A stretch of 64,000 bases of DNA from Dirofilaria immitis (GCA_024305405.1 JAKNDB010000068.1:1-64000), one strand, 5' to 3'. Numbered from the stretch's first letter, positions 35,684 through 47,313 are shown. Notes: a model not told the origin generated them from the sequence alone. A program made the numbers and translations.

Positions 35684-37772
35684 TTAGCATGCATGAGAAA
35701 TCGGTTGAGCTTTACTCAAAGCTATTGATGTTACTGGAATCACAGTTTGCATGCCTGGCTTATTCATAATTCTGGATAAAAATTGCATAGCTATACTTTT
35801 AATTTCGTCACGAAATCGTTTGACGAAAATTAAATTAGCGGTAGGCAAGGCGGCGCTATTAAAAATAACGTAGCAGCTGTTAAAAATGTTAACTGGGATT
35901 TCTGCTTTTTCGCCTACTATCTTAGTCGCTATTGAGACCAAAAAGTAGTAACAGATAATATAAACTTCTATTGTAACACAAAGCACTACTGCTTGAATTA
36001 ACATTGATCGCTCATATTTACTAGTTCTTATTCTGGCCTTTATTTGATGTCCTGTATATATTCCTGAAAGAGATAAATTTGATTATTCTATCTGAAATTG
36101 AATACAACAAAGAAAACAGAAATAATTGCAAAAATTTCACTTTTTTTTACAATTTTCCAAAAACAATATGATTTTTTTTCAATTATGTGGAAAAAAAAGA
36201 GAAAAACCAATGCAATTGTACCGTATGTTTTGTCTTGATTTGATGTACTCTGCCGTTTGCGACGCATATTGTAAAATATTAAAATATATATTAATAGCAT
36301 CATTATGGGAAATGTTAATGTCGATGCATACAGAAATCTGAAAAGTAAAAAATGAATAAAGATATTGATTAATAAAGATGATAACTGATGATATTAATTG
36401 TTTCAATAAAAATAATAAAATCAGCGCTGTTGGAAAATCTTTCAGTGCATTTCGTAAATTTTCAAAAACTTTCCAGAGATTAATTTCACATTTTATAATG
36501 CATTTCATTTATTGCTCTATTCTCTTGAGAAATATTATTTGACTCCAATAAACTAACTTTTGAAAAACTCGACCACTTTCAGGGGTTTTTTGTGCAATTT
36601 GATGACCATTGCAAATTCGAAACAGTGAAAGTTTTGGTACAAAGATAAAATTGCATGAACGATATAACTAAAAGTTCTAATATAATATGTCTGCTTTTTA
36701 GATTCAATTAAGCATCCAAATTGAAAGTGTATAATAAAATTAAGAATCTAGAACTTAAAATATTATCAATTTTTTTCATGTTACAAATCACATATGACAT
36801 TTCGTTAAGCCAGTGATAGGATAACATTTCAATTACCATAGAATGTGAAATGTTAGCTATGACAGTTTCCTGACTTATTTTTACGCCTGCACTGTTTTGC
36901 CGTATTTTTACGCGCCTGCATTCTTTACGCTTCAAAAACATGAAAAAATTTTGCTTATTGATGAGATTATAAATATATATATATAAAAAGTAATAAAATT
37001 TTAGCAATTTAAATTAAGCTGGTCTTTGTGTCATTTATGCGATCTATAATGAATGAAAACACTTTCTGAAGAACTAACTATTATATTTATTATTTGAAAG
37101 TTATCAACAAATCATACCAAAAGCTGATAACCACACGAAAGCGATGAGAAAATAGAACTTTACTGATTCGAAAAAACATTGAATTTCGGAGAATTCATAG
37201 CCACAAATCGATTTACAGTCAACAGAAATGCAAAATATAACGTGCTAAAAAAGAAAATGATTCCATTGTTGACAATATGCTGTAAATCCATGTTTTTTGT
37301 GTGCTGAAATACAAGCCAATCAATTAATTAATACACAAATAAATCACAAATAATAATTTTAATTATATAACCTTATATTATTTCTGAAGAGTAAATTAAA
37401 TATTTTTCTTCATACTTAATCAATAATAAATAAGAATATAGAACTTACCATCAGAACTTTTTTGGTCTTTAACATTTGAAGCAAGACAACATCTACTTGT
37501 GGAATAAAGTTCAAGAAGGCAGAAATAATAAGTTGGTATGTGATAATAATAAATGCGTGACTGCTAAGTTTATTTCTTTTACAACAGAAAACGATTGCCA
37601 TTAGCGCATTACTAGCAATGCCATGTAGCAGAAATAGAATGATAAGTACGAAAATCGCGTATTTTTCTACTGTATGACATTCATCTCTTATATCGAAAAC
37701 ATTTGTCGTAGTTCCTTGGCAGTTTAAAGATAATAAAAATAGTATAATGATACAATATGGACGATTCAGCAT
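35684..37772 (-). CDS. Serpentine chemoreceptor-like 7TM GPCR, five exons
   Basis: Minus-strand exons at 37,772-37,449 (signal-like N-terminus, TM1-TM2), 37,303-37,118 (TM3 with LLTVNRFVAM, then TM4), 36,667-36,558 (second extracellular loop with paired Cys and Trp), 36,337-36,222 (TM5, FPIMMLLIYILIFYNMRRKR) and 36,063-35,684 (TM6-TM7 and tail, ending SHAC). Introns are GT-AG and the phases agree at the 1/2, 2/3, 3/4 and 4/5 junctions, but only if exon 2 gains one base in a T6 run (about 37,165) and exon 3 loses one in an A6C4 run (about 36,592). Total about 370 residues fits nematode chemoreceptor-type GPCRs, which act in neuronal membranes as sensory or peptide receptors. It is either a young pseudogene or a gene carrying homopolymer sequencing errors. 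The exact subfamily is not assignable by eye. Confidence 0.75.
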
Positions 37773-37779
37773 AATTTAT

Positions 37780-38080
37780 TTGATTTTGCTCCTAATTTCT
37801 ACTTTATAGGAAAGGAGCTTAATAGCAAAAAGTTTCAATGCCTAAAATACAAACATTACTAAATATTCGAAATGACTTTCGTTTCCAAAACACAGTTAAT
37901 ATGAATATAATGTTATAGTAGTTGCAATGAGGCAAAAACTAACCATCGAAATTATTTTTTTTTGTTGCTATAGAAGTTGCAACCTTAACTATCACTGTTT
38001 TCCATTTGCTTGATTTACGATTATCAAAAATAATATATACCAAATTATGTCCATTATTTCAATTTTTTCCAATTTTTCCG
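37780..38080. other. Upstream region of the GPCR
   Basis: AT-rich, no promoter element that I can assign. The inverted duplication block II begins at about 38,080. Confidence 0.4.
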
Positions 38081-39420
38081 ATTTTGGACTGATTAAATTT
38101 TCTGATAGCAATTTTTACATAATTGTTTAAAGTAAGAAATTAGAGTTCGATGATCAATGAAAAGCATCATTACGTATCATTATTTTTCTGGCTCCAAATT
38201 TTTGTAAAAAAGCCAAAAGAATGATTCACGTAAAATGGGCTAACTAAAATTTACATGCAGGGACTAACTGAATTTACACGCATCTTTTAAATAATTCCAG
38301 GATGATTTTGAAATAATAAATTATAACAATACCACGATTAACATCAACTCAAAATTTCCATTGCTTATTTCTTAAAGAAAATTATTGGACTGATAAGGAA
38401 ATCTATATATGGGAATTTCAGCAATTTAAGATAGTGGACCATACTGTACGAAATTAACTGATACCCATTTCAGAAGAAAATTAATTGAAGAATAAAAAAA
38501 TTTATTGCATGGAAAATATAAATGATATAATTTAAATTCAAAAAAATTCCACAATTATATCGCATGCTTTTTCTATCATTTTCATTTCTTTTTAATAAAT
38601 ACTTGCGTGTTATTTACCGCTAATTTTTGATAAAAATAACGGAAAATCTGAAATTTTTTACATTTATCAATAATTGCATGCATTTTATTTGAAAACAATT
38701 TAAGCATTTTTATGCCTATATTAAGCATAATTAAATTTATATAAGTGTGGCAGTTATTGTTTTACAATTAAATATTTGTTGTCCCAATGATCTTTTTTGT
38801 AGAAGGAGCAATGTTTTATTAATCATTCTATATGAGGTTTTCTCAGATTCAATATTATGTTTTCACCATATATTAGGAAGGAAATTTCATTCAACTTTTA
38901 TTGGTTTACACGATATTATACAAGACAAAACTTTTAACAGTCATACAAAATATTATAAACGATAACCGCTCGTATTAGTTTTATCCAACATTATTGTTGA
39001 GGAAAAAAATTTTAACGGCGGGTAATTTTTAAATTTCTTTCTTTTGAATAGGAGCAGAGAATCTACTTCTATATTTATGCTTATACGATATTATAAACAC
39101 AATATCGCGCGCTTATGCAAAGGTCTGAATCAAATGCGTAAAATACAAGAATACCAAATAGAACAAACACAGATATATCAAAGAATATGAGCGAATATCT
39201 TAATGCTTACTGATAGGTCGTATCTTTTTTTGGGGTCTGTCTTCTTCTCGTACCCACTGCTGTTTTTGTGCTTTGAATTCCGGTTTCTGTTACGTCGAAC
39301 TGTCCTACGAACTGCTGGGCTGTATTTCTGAACTTCACCGTGACTGTCGGATCGAACATGAGCTGTCGTCGAATAACTGATCCTAACTACCGTCGGATTG
39401 AATTTGAGTTGCGCCTAGGC
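38080..39420 (-). repeat. Inverted duplication block II (partner 56.09-57.35 kb)
   Basis: Reverse complement aligns with 56,120-57,350. Matches include 'tttgatatatctgtgtttgt' near 56,281 and 'gatagcaatttttacataat' near 38,104. Together with block I it encloses a 7.4-kb island (30,690-38,080) absent from the partner. The block ends at a TTAGGC array. Confidence 0.8.
39211..39410 (-). CDS. Basic hydrophilic exon, copy 1
   Basis: The minus strand is open from just inside the TTAGGC array to a GTAAGC donor at 39,210. The product contains GEVQKYSPAVRRTVRRNRNR, then a Lys/Asn-rich stretch ending KKRYDLS. The plus-strand copy at 56,088-56,257 preserves the frame (GKVQKYSPVVRRTVQR). Its position against the telomeric repeats suggests the 5' part was lost there. 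A hydrophobic segment (FFDISVFVLFGILVFYAF) follows in both copies, but its splicing is unclear. Family unknown. Confidence 0.45.
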
Positions 39421-39443
39421 TTAGGCTTAGGCTTAGGCTTAGG
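39413..39443. repeat. Interstitial telomeric array (TTAGGC)n
   Basis: About five perfect or near-perfect TTAGGC units, starting GCCTAGGC and ending TTAGGAACCTA. TTAGGC is the nematode telomere hexamer. The array marks the end of duplication block II. Confidence 0.95.
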
Positions 39444-39593
39444 AACCTATGCAAGTAATTGACTAATTAGATAATATCATCCAATCATCCCGCACTGCTT
39501 GTTCAATTGGTAGTACGAGAATCGATAAGTATTATGTCCTTCGTTTTGCTGAAAAAAGTGATTTATAAGAATTTTTGAAATATAAAAATAATA

Positions 39594-39598
<5 letters not shown>

Positions 39599-39654
<56 letters not shown>

Positions 39655-39775
39655 AATACTCATTATATATAGCACACACACATATATGTACACATATAAC
39701 ATATATATATGCATATTATACACACACACGCATACAAATACATACACATACGCATACATACCACATGCACATACG
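39599..39775. repeat. CA microsatellite
   Basis: A (CA)n run of about 50 bp followed by imperfect CACA/TATA repeats. Open frames on both strands here are repeat artefacts. Confidence 0.95.
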
Positions 39776-39779
39776 TAAA

Positions 39780-40345
39780 ATCATTAGCATTCAAAGGTAT
39801 CGACAAAATATCGAATGCGGTTTGATTTTTGCTTTATATCTATTCAAAAGTAGCGAATGGCTTTTTTTATTTAAAATTTTATTTTTATTAAATTTGATAA
39901 CAAATTGTTTCCACGTCATTTTACATTTCGACATCATTTGACTATTTGAATATTATATTCGATCTCAGAGAGTAGGAGAAAAAAAGCAGGAAGAAAAGAA
40001 ATAAATTCATAAATTCCATTTGTGATTATTAGATTTTATCATATGTAATTCATACAAAGAATGAAAAATGCAATATATTAAGAAAAAATAAGTGAAGAAA
40101 AGAAATTTATTTCTGTTCTGAAGCATTTTCAATATTAAGCATTAATAATTTCAAATAGGATGCAAATACATCTAGCTGATGATATCACTGATTGATTGAT
40201 TGATTAATTTTTAGGAATTGTTGAGAAGGAAACGAAATCATTTGCACTACGTTTTCAAGATAGTGTGACTTTGATAAAAAAAAAAAAAAAAAACGAAATA
40301 GAAATTTGCTGATTATTTCGTTATCTTTCTTCTAAATTAATTACT
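39780..40345. other. AT-rich DNA between telomeric motifs
   Basis: Includes an A-run at 40,276-40,293. No gene seen. Confidence 0.4.
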
Positions 40346-40349
40346 TCTG

Positions 40350-40380
40350 TAGGTTCCTAACCTAAGCTTAAGTCTAAGTC
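40350..40380. repeat. Degenerate telomeric motif, inverted
   Basis: 'taggttcctaacctaagct' followed by 'taagtctaagtcc'. It is the inverted counterpart of the edge 'cttaggaacctatgc' at 39,435, so the 0.9-kb block between is flanked by opposite telomere-like ends. Confidence 0.65.
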
Positions 40381-40449
40381 CACATGATTTTTGTACAAAA
40401 TGACCATTATCATGCAAACTGTTATTGTTTATAAAGCTAAAAAGTGAAG

Positions 40450-40620
40450 CTGCATTCATAAATATGTACCACCAAATGATAAATTCAAACAAGTCATAGA
40501 ATTTAGAATAATTACCACACTCAAATAATTTCTTTTCGACTTAAAATTACCACCGCATAAAGAGCAATTGAAGGCGATCATCTTGTTGCAATAAGTCATT
40601 ATATAATCTTTTAAATTATT
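40450..40620 (-). pseudogene. C2H2 zinc-finger C-terminal remnant
   Basis: The minus strand reads ...TYCNKMIAFNCSLCGGNFKS, matching the C-terminal finger of the 43.8-44.1 kb copy (IIFNCSICGDIFKLNK). The His ligands are lost. Confidence 0.6.
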
Positions 40621-40653
40621 TTTTTTTGAATATTTCTATTGAAAGAAACTTAC

Positions 40654-40850
40654 ATAACTGAAAGTAACTGGAAATTTAGTAATAATATCACGAATTAGAA
40701 GCGAACAACCAACGCGCACAGAGAATAAATCGTGTCGTTGAATGTTGCAAAGCATTCCGTCATTACCTTCAATATCGGATGATGATAGGCATATAACATG
40801 ATATTCAAATCTTTCAAGTCTCATCGTATATTCGCCATAACTTGTTTCTT
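40654..40850 (-). CDS. Unrecognised exon with perfect splice donor
   Basis: The minus strand is open for about 65 codons, from NNFEETSYGEYTMRLERFEY through RHDLFSVRVGCSLLIRDI to VTFSY, then a GTAAGT donor at 40,653. Composition is protein-like, with four Cys. The upstream acceptor is not clear, and downstream the sequence enters the zinc-finger remnant, so exons of two genes may be mixed here. Family unknown. Confidence 0.4.
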
Positions 40851-40995
40851 CAAAGTTATTTAATTTTCAGAGCAAACAAAGTTGAAAAAGTCCTGAATTC
40901 AAGTTTTAAACACTTTGTTCAGCAAATGACAGTTTTTGGTAATAATTTAATATGTTGAAATCTAAAAACTTCACCTAAAATTATGAATTCTGATT

Positions 40996-41840
40996 TCACT
41001 CTTTGGATATCCTCATAATATCAACGCCTTCCAAATGAATTGATGAAGACCGGCTACGAAATCGAGCATCTTCTTGTGCAGCTATTTTGTTGAGAAATGG
41101 CCGAAATAAATTGATAATGCTAATGTAGAGAAAGTATATCAAGAAGTATCGGATTGGGAAATGAAACCTTTGTTTAATATATATAATCTTTATTACTGAA
41201 ATGGCTTAGTTGCTACAATCTTCACTGAGTTCGAATATATTATAATATTATCTGCATTCTATCAATATCCGTATCATATAAGTGACTTTAAAATATGAAA
41301 ACCATTTCGAATAGCGGCAGTAAGCAACAAAGCCATTTCTGTAATAAATCATGAGAAAATGTCATTTATCGTCTTTATCAACTTGGTCAATGAATGAAAA
41401 TCCTGAAACGAATACAACATATCTTGATATAAATATGAGATGATATAGGCATATAACCACATCATAACAGACATCAGATAAAATTCAACAAGAAAATTAG
41501 TTATGAGAAGAAGTTCCAAATTATTTACTGCATTACAAATAAAGCGAAGCCATTTATCTTTAAAAGATGAAGTGGAATGTACTGAATTAATTTAATTATT
41601 ATGAAAAACAAGATTATTTGCTATAGTTATCATTTCTTCTGATTTAAATCATGAAATGAAATTACTTACTGTCATTTAAAATTGGATATGTTGGTCGTGG
41701 TATTTTTGATTTGCTTCATTGAAAATTTCAGAATCTAGATAGATCCAACCAAACTGATTCACTTGATTTTTAATTCTTTCCTAGCCATCCGAAATAATAA
41801 CATAATTTCATTCATTTATGATCCATTTTACAATTTTATC
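40996..41840 (-). pseudogene. Spliced multi-pass membrane protein, partial
   Basis: Minus-strand exons at 41,581-41,383 and 41,338 to ~41,290 join in phase through a 44-bp intron. A third exon, 41,195-40,996, ends in TGA. The first encodes NNLELLLITNFLVEFYLMSV then MMWLYAYIISYLYQDM (one or two helices). The last encodes FPIRYFLIYFLYISIINLF (a helix) and a cytoplasmic-like tail RFRSRSSSIHLEGVDIMRIS. A further upstream piece (41,670-41,840, with QVNQFGWIYLDSEIFNEANQ) carries stops. The junction between exons 2 and 3 is not phase-clean. It could be a divergent receptor or channel; I do not recognise it. Confidence 0.45.
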
Positions 41841-41849
41841 GGTATATTT

Positions 41850-42110
41850 AGCCATTAATTTTTCTAAGTGTTTTTTTTTGTTTTCAGACTGGTCGATGAA
41901 GTATACGGCAATATGTTAATACAATCAAATATTGCAATATTTACGTGATTTCATAACAAACTTATTAGTCACACTTTTTACCATGTAAAATATCAAATAT
42001 CTATATTTTCAAGCATTTCATCTTTTCAGCCATCTCTTTGATTCGTTTACCAGTTTGATTTATCCGTTTTCTGAGTGTTTTTTCGCTTTTCCATTTCAAC
42101 TAATTCTTCA
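41850..42110. other. AT-rich spacer
   Basis: Nothing recognised. Confidence 0.35.
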
Positions 42111-42114
42111 TATT

Positions 42115-42830
42115 TCAAATAAGTTTTCTTATAATAAACGGTTCATTTGCTGATGATAATTTAGATAACGAGCAAATGTGAAGTAACTTGTGAATAACAA
42201 TATATTGATGTTGATCAGAAGTCGCAAAAATACATAGTAGACATGCAGGCAGATAGGAGAAAATGGAAAAAAAAAAGTCAGGTAATAAATGAAAACTTAC
42301 AAGTAAGCAGTAGAATGATATTAAAAAATTATTATAAATAAAGTTAGAACAAAAATAAAAATATGAAAAATTGACTAAATAGTAAGAATTAAATTGACGA
42401 AATACATGGATAATGAACAATCCCTGGAAGCAACTATGTATATTTCAGTTTCAAGTATTTGAAGTGTTTATTTCTTTAGTGTGAAAATTCTTGTATGAAA
42501 TTTTTGTTCTAAAACTTTTCAATTTAAAACTACCACCTTATACAGAATAATTGAAGATGATCTTCCCTATGCTACAAGTTATCATATGCTGTTTTAAATT
42601 ACGTTTTTAGGCAAAATTTCTTCCAGATTCTGAACTGTATGGCTTCTTACGGGTCTTACGGGTGTGAATTTGCAAATGGATTTTCAAATTCGATAATTGC
42701 GAGAAATTTTTCTACATACCGAACAATTTGTTTGGTTTCATGGTATGGATGAATTCGTATATACTCTTTCAAATTGCCTGCCAACTTTTTTCCGCACACA
42801 GTAGATTTATTTTTTTTATTCATTTTTTTA
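42115..42830 (-). pseudogene. C2H2 zinc-finger remnant, inverted copy
   Basis: Minus-strand fragments at 42,560-42,830 resemble fingers (CGKKLAGNLKEYIRIH, CSVCRKIS...). 42,115-42,420 encodes a nonzinc hydrophobic 3' tail matching, in inverted orientation, 44,140-44,330 (FNSYYLVNFSYF versus LNSYYLVNFSFF). The block is thus an inverted duplicate of the 43.5-44.4 kb unit. Confidence 0.6.
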
Positions 42831-43182
42831 ATTCAATAATTTTATCTGTTCATAATTCAGTACTGTATTTTTAATTTCGTTGCTCATCCCCTGCTTTTTG
42901 AATTGATATGTTACATTGATCCGCTGCTTCCTTTATATTCACTCTGGAATTGCTAAGTTCAAGGTTCCTCTATTCGTTCTTCATTCATTTCCATCGTTTG
43001 TTCCTTACCCAGTTTTAATAAATTAAGCGGTTTTGTCAGTTGTGGTTGTGCTTCCTCATATCATATTATATGATATTCCCCATCTCATATTCCTTTAATG
43101 CAAAGAATTATGCATTTATTTCATAATTTCATTTCATTTCAATTTTCTCATACCTTCTAAATGAGGCTATATTAGCGAAAAG

Positions 43183-43392
43183 ATGAAAATCGTATTAATG
43201 AATATCCTGTGTTTGATGTATATGTTTCATAATGTTTTTTCTCGGATTTGCGAATTCTTAATTAAATTTAAAATTATTTTTAAATTTGATGTATGCGTAT
43301 TAAGTTTAAAATTAAATATAATCGATTTGAAATTTGCAGTTGACTCAGGGCTTCACCAACATAAGAATTACACGTGTGTGTTGCACAAGTAA
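43183..43392 (+). CDS. Short frame with signal-like start, doubtful
   Basis: Begins MKIVLMNILCLMYMFHNVFS, which resembles a signal peptide, then becomes Lys/Ile/Phe-rich. A TTTGCAG acceptor-like site is at about 43,340. It could be a 5' exon of the zinc-finger gene downstream, or chance. Confidence 0.2.
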   Translation: MKIVLMNILCLMYMFHNVFSRICEFLIKFKIIFKFDVCVLSLKLNIIDLKFAVDSGLHQHKNYTCVLHK

Positions 43393-43534
43393 TTATGCAT
43401 TGATCATTAATTTGGACTTATTATTGGGAACTATCATGAATTGCATAATAACATGTAATTTCGTTTATTTACGTAACGATTTACTCGAGAAACAAACCGA
43501 AACCATTGTACTTATCAGGAAATAAATGGACAAA

Positions 43535-44110
43535 CAGAACTGTTAGATTTATCAATTCCAAAAGTTAATATAAAAAAAGCAGCAGGTCAATGTCAATTCA
43601 AAAAGTCGAGAATGAGCCAACGAAATTAAATAAAGTAATGAAAGTGAGAATAGCAAATTCACCAATTCAAGAAGCGGGTGAAAAAGGAAAAGAAAACGAA
43701 AAAAATTCGATGCCCTGTATGCGAAAAAAATTGACACACACTTTGAAATAGCATATACTAACTTACAGCGGTGAGAGGCGATCACAATTGTTTGAATTGC
43801 AGGAAAAGTTTCTCGCAGTCCTTGCATTTGATATACCACATGCGAATTCATAGCGGTGAGAAGCCTTGCATTTGTTCGGAATGTGGGAAAAATTTCTTGC
43901 AGTCCTCGTGCTTGAAATATCATAGGCGGACTCATGCCGATGAGAAACCATACACTGCTCAGAATTGCAATTTAAAAGAGCGTATAATAACTCATTGCAA
44001 AAAGAGGATCATCTTCAATTGCTCTATATGCGGTGATATTTTTAAATTGAACAAAAGTTTGAAATCTCACACGAAAAATTTCTGTACTAGTGAAATAAAT
44101 GCTTAAAAGA
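43535..44110 (+). CDS. C2H2 zinc-finger protein, tandem copy E
   Basis: The open part (43,771-44,106) carries two complete fingers, CLNCRKSF...HLIYHMRIH and CSECGKNF...CLKYHRRTH, with SGEKPC and ADEKPY linkers, then a decayed finger and a final one, CSICGDIFKLNKSLKSH. Upstream, a first finger (CPVCEKN) is interrupted by a stop near 43,727. C2H2 proteins of this type bind DNA. A direct copy with period about 1.2 kb begins near 44,750. Possibly functional only if the 5' exons are different. Confidence 0.65.
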
Positions 44111-44349
44111 TTTAAAACTGAAATATAAATTGTTGTTACCGAGATTGTTGATTATCCATATATTTCATCAATTGAATTCTTACTATTTAGTCAATTTTTC
44201 ATTCTTTATTTTTGTTCTAACTTTATTTATAATAATTTTTCTAATGTTATTGCTGTTTCTCACTTATAAGTTATTTATCTATGTTATTTATCTATTGTCT
44301 GATTTTTTTCATTTGATGGTCTGTCAACGCATTTCGTTATAATCTTTAC

Positions 44350-44745
44350 ATTTCACCGATGCTCATCTACTGAAGTATGCACAATACGCACATATACATC
44401 ATGTAAAATATGCGAGTTTTGCTTTATTAAATCAGATTGTTGATTATCAAATTGCAACATTTTTTACTTAAATTCGTACTGAATTATGTAGAATACTGGG
44501 GAAGACTTTTTCCCAATTATAACGTTTGAAAAGAGTTTGCCTATGCAGAAATTATTAACTCTTCCAGCTGAGCGATTACTTATTTTTTATTAATTATAAA
44601 ACTAAACAGTTTTGTGAAACCATATTAATTCAGAGTAATAAACTTTTAAATTGAGATAAAATTAACTATATAATTTCCAATCCAGATTTTTAGTTTTTTT
44701 AATTAATGATATTTCTCCGATTTCCAAAAATTTTGTGAATTGATT
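44350..44745. other. AT-rich spacer between zinc-finger copies
   Basis: 44,500-44,575 resembles the segment upstream of unit C ('gcagaaattattaactcttc'). No gene. Confidence 0.4.
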
Positions 44746-44749
44746 CAAT

Positions 44750-45420
44750 TATTCTGAAATAACAATTAATTTAGCGAATATAAAAAAGCAGCAGATTAAT
44801 GTAGCACATCAATTCAAAAAGCAGAGAATGAGCCAACGAAATTAAATAAAATAATGAATGATGAATGGAGAGAGTTGTTAAATTTTTCCATTCAAGAAAC
44901 AGGTAAGAAAAAAAAGAAGGACTGGGAAAGAAATTGAATATCTTTTATGCGGAACAACACTGCGAAGCAAGAATCCATACCAATGATAAGCTCTACAATT
45001 GTCCGAAATTTAAGAGAAATTTTACTCAGAAACTGTTTTTGGTAAAGCATATGCGAACTCATAGCAATGAGGAGCCCTACAGTTGTTTGATTGCGAAAAG
45101 CGTTTCTCACAATTATCAAGTTTGGAAAACATAGGCTAACTCATAATAGTGAGAGGCGGCTATACAATCGTTCGGAATCGAGAGAAATTTTGCTCAAAAA
45201 GCGTCTTTGATAAGGCATATGCAAATTCATACCTGTGAGAAGCTATGGAAATGCTCTGCATGTGAAAAAAGTTTTGCTCGAAAAGATACTTTAATGGAAC
45301 ATGTAATGAACGATGCCAAGTATTTGCAGTATTTCTCATTACAAAAGGAGGACCATCTTCAATTGTTTTGTATGCGATATTAGTTTAAAAAAAAAAACTT
45401 GAAAAATTCAATTTAATTAT
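44750..45420 (+). pseudogene. C2H2 zinc-finger copy F, broken
   Basis: The 5' part (44,772-44,900) parallels copy E. Finger fragments follow in three frames: CPKFKRNF...FLVKHMRTHSNEEPYSC, then a frame change, then CSACEKSFARKDTLMEH near 45,255-45,300. A 24-bp segment (45,308-45,331) interrupts the region equivalent to copy E and is an exact inverted copy of 45,449-45,472. Confidence 0.7.
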
Positions 45421-46017
45421 AGCCACGCCAAAATTTCTTGAACCCGACTACTGCAAATACTTGGCATCGTTCAAAGAATTCGTCGTAGAATTGCAATGAA
45501 TTAAACCGACCACCCCATTTTGTAGGGAAGTTCATGGAAAACGGTACAATATCGAATATTTCCATGGAAATAAAAGAGATTTCAAGAGATGCACTAAAAA
45601 CACAAAAAAAATTGGATCTTCCAAACCTAGATATAGCTCTTTGGCTGCTAGCGTCTCATTTTCCATAAAATGAAATGCGATAATATTATGGCTTTCGAGG
45701 AAACCTAATCCATGCTGTAAAATATAATGACTGGAAGAATGTACACAAAACCGATAGTAAATCATCATAAATTGGAACGATGTAAAGAAGTTCACAAAAT
45801 GACCTAATAATAATTGACAAATTAATTAATTGTAAATATAACAATGATTTCTGAATATCAACTTGATTGATAGTTATAATTAATTTACGTAAACAAAGTT
45901 AAACTGAACAAGCAAATGGCTCTGATTTCAACATTTTGAATAATTCTATTAATTAGCATAACAAAATCACTGATGACGCGATGGTGATTTAGAGTGAATA
46001 GAAGAGATTACTGCAGT
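45420..46017 (-). pseudogene. Deleted inverted paralogue of the 16-19 kb gene
   Basis: Read on the minus strand this matches 15,590-15,700 and then 18,575-19,080, skipping about 2.9 kb that hold exons 1-9. The penultimate exon (GLGFLESHNIIAFHFMENET) and the last (EIFDIVPFSMNF, with VFAVVGFKKFW) are recognisable. The acceptor before the last exon reads ATG instead of CAG, so normal splicing is lost. A clear pseudogene. Confidence 0.75.
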
Positions 46018-46020
46018 TTT

Positions 46021-46043
46021 GTTAATGCCTCGTCATCTAATTC

Positions 46044-46075
<32 letters not shown>

Positions 46076-46076
46076 A

Positions 46077-46126
<50 letters not shown>

Positions 46127-46133
46127 TAAACAC

Positions 46134-46173
<40 letters not shown>

Positions 46174-46565
46174 ACTCTGTGAAGAGTCATGAGAGGTGTA
46201 GCATAAGTGGGAGGTATTAAATTTAATTTAATACCATCAGTGAAATACCACTACTTTCATCGATTCTTTACTTATTCGGTAAAACGAGAATTGAAATATT
46301 TTTATTAAAATATTTCGAAATTTTTGATTTAAATTAAATTACTCGGTAATTTAATGACTTGCACCGAAGACAGTGTCAGGCGGGGAGTTTGACTGGGGCG
46401 GTACATCTGTCAAAATGTAACGCAGGTGTCCTAAGGCTAGCTCAGAGAGGACGGAAACCTCTCGTAGAGTAAAAGGGCAAAAGCTCGCTTGATCTTGATT
46501 TCCAGTACGAATACAGACCGCGAAAGCGTGGCCTATCGATCCTTTTGAATTAATTAGAAGGTTTC

Positions 46566-46613
<48 letters not shown>

Positions 46614-46636
46614 AGCCAAGCGCCCATAGCGACGTT

Positions 46637-46674
<38 letters not shown>

Positions 46675-46716
46675 CGAAGCAGAATTCGCCAAGCGTTGGA
46701 TTGTTCACCCACCAAT

Positions 46717-46771
<55 letters not shown>

Positions 46772-47195
46772 TGATATGTTGTTGCGATAGTAATCCTGCT
46801 CAGTACGAGAGGAACCGCAGGTTCAGACATTTGGTTCATGTGCTTGGCCGATCGGCCAATGGTGCGAAGTTACCATCTGAGGGATTATGACTGAACGCCT
46901 CTAAGTCAGAATCCCACCTAGACAAGGCAACGATAAATTTGCTCCCCGATATCGGGAGGTACTATTATGTAATAAATGTAATTTTTTATTACAATTAATG
47001 CCCTATTATATGGTATTGCTATTTAATCGAATGATTAAATGGTTGCCAAAACCGGATAACTCTGGTACAATGTCGGGGCGCAAAATCACTTGCAGACGAC
47101 TTGATTACTGGTCAAGGTGTTGTAAGCAGTAGAGCAGCCTCCATACTGCGATCTGTTGAAACTTATCCTTTGATTGGACGATTTGTTAAATTTTT
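46021..47195 (+). pseudogene. 28S rRNA 3' portion
   Basis: Starts abruptly in conserved 28S sequence ('attaacgagattcccactgt') and runs through 'acagcggggaaagaagaccc', the peptidyl-transferase core and the sarcin-ricin loop ('ctcagtacgagaggaaccg') to the 3' end. The 5' half of the gene is absent. It is more complete than the 9.15-kb copy but cannot be a whole gene. Confidence 0.92.
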
Positions 47196-47255
47196 TTTTA
47201 ATTTTTCAACTAACCTGAGAAATATTCTGTTACTATTTATCTATTTTATCTATCC

Positions 47256-47313
<58 letters not shown>

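Noticed and set aside
39532..39778. Cys/Val-rich and Thr/His-rich frames on both strands
   Set aside because: Produced by the CA dinucleotide repeat.
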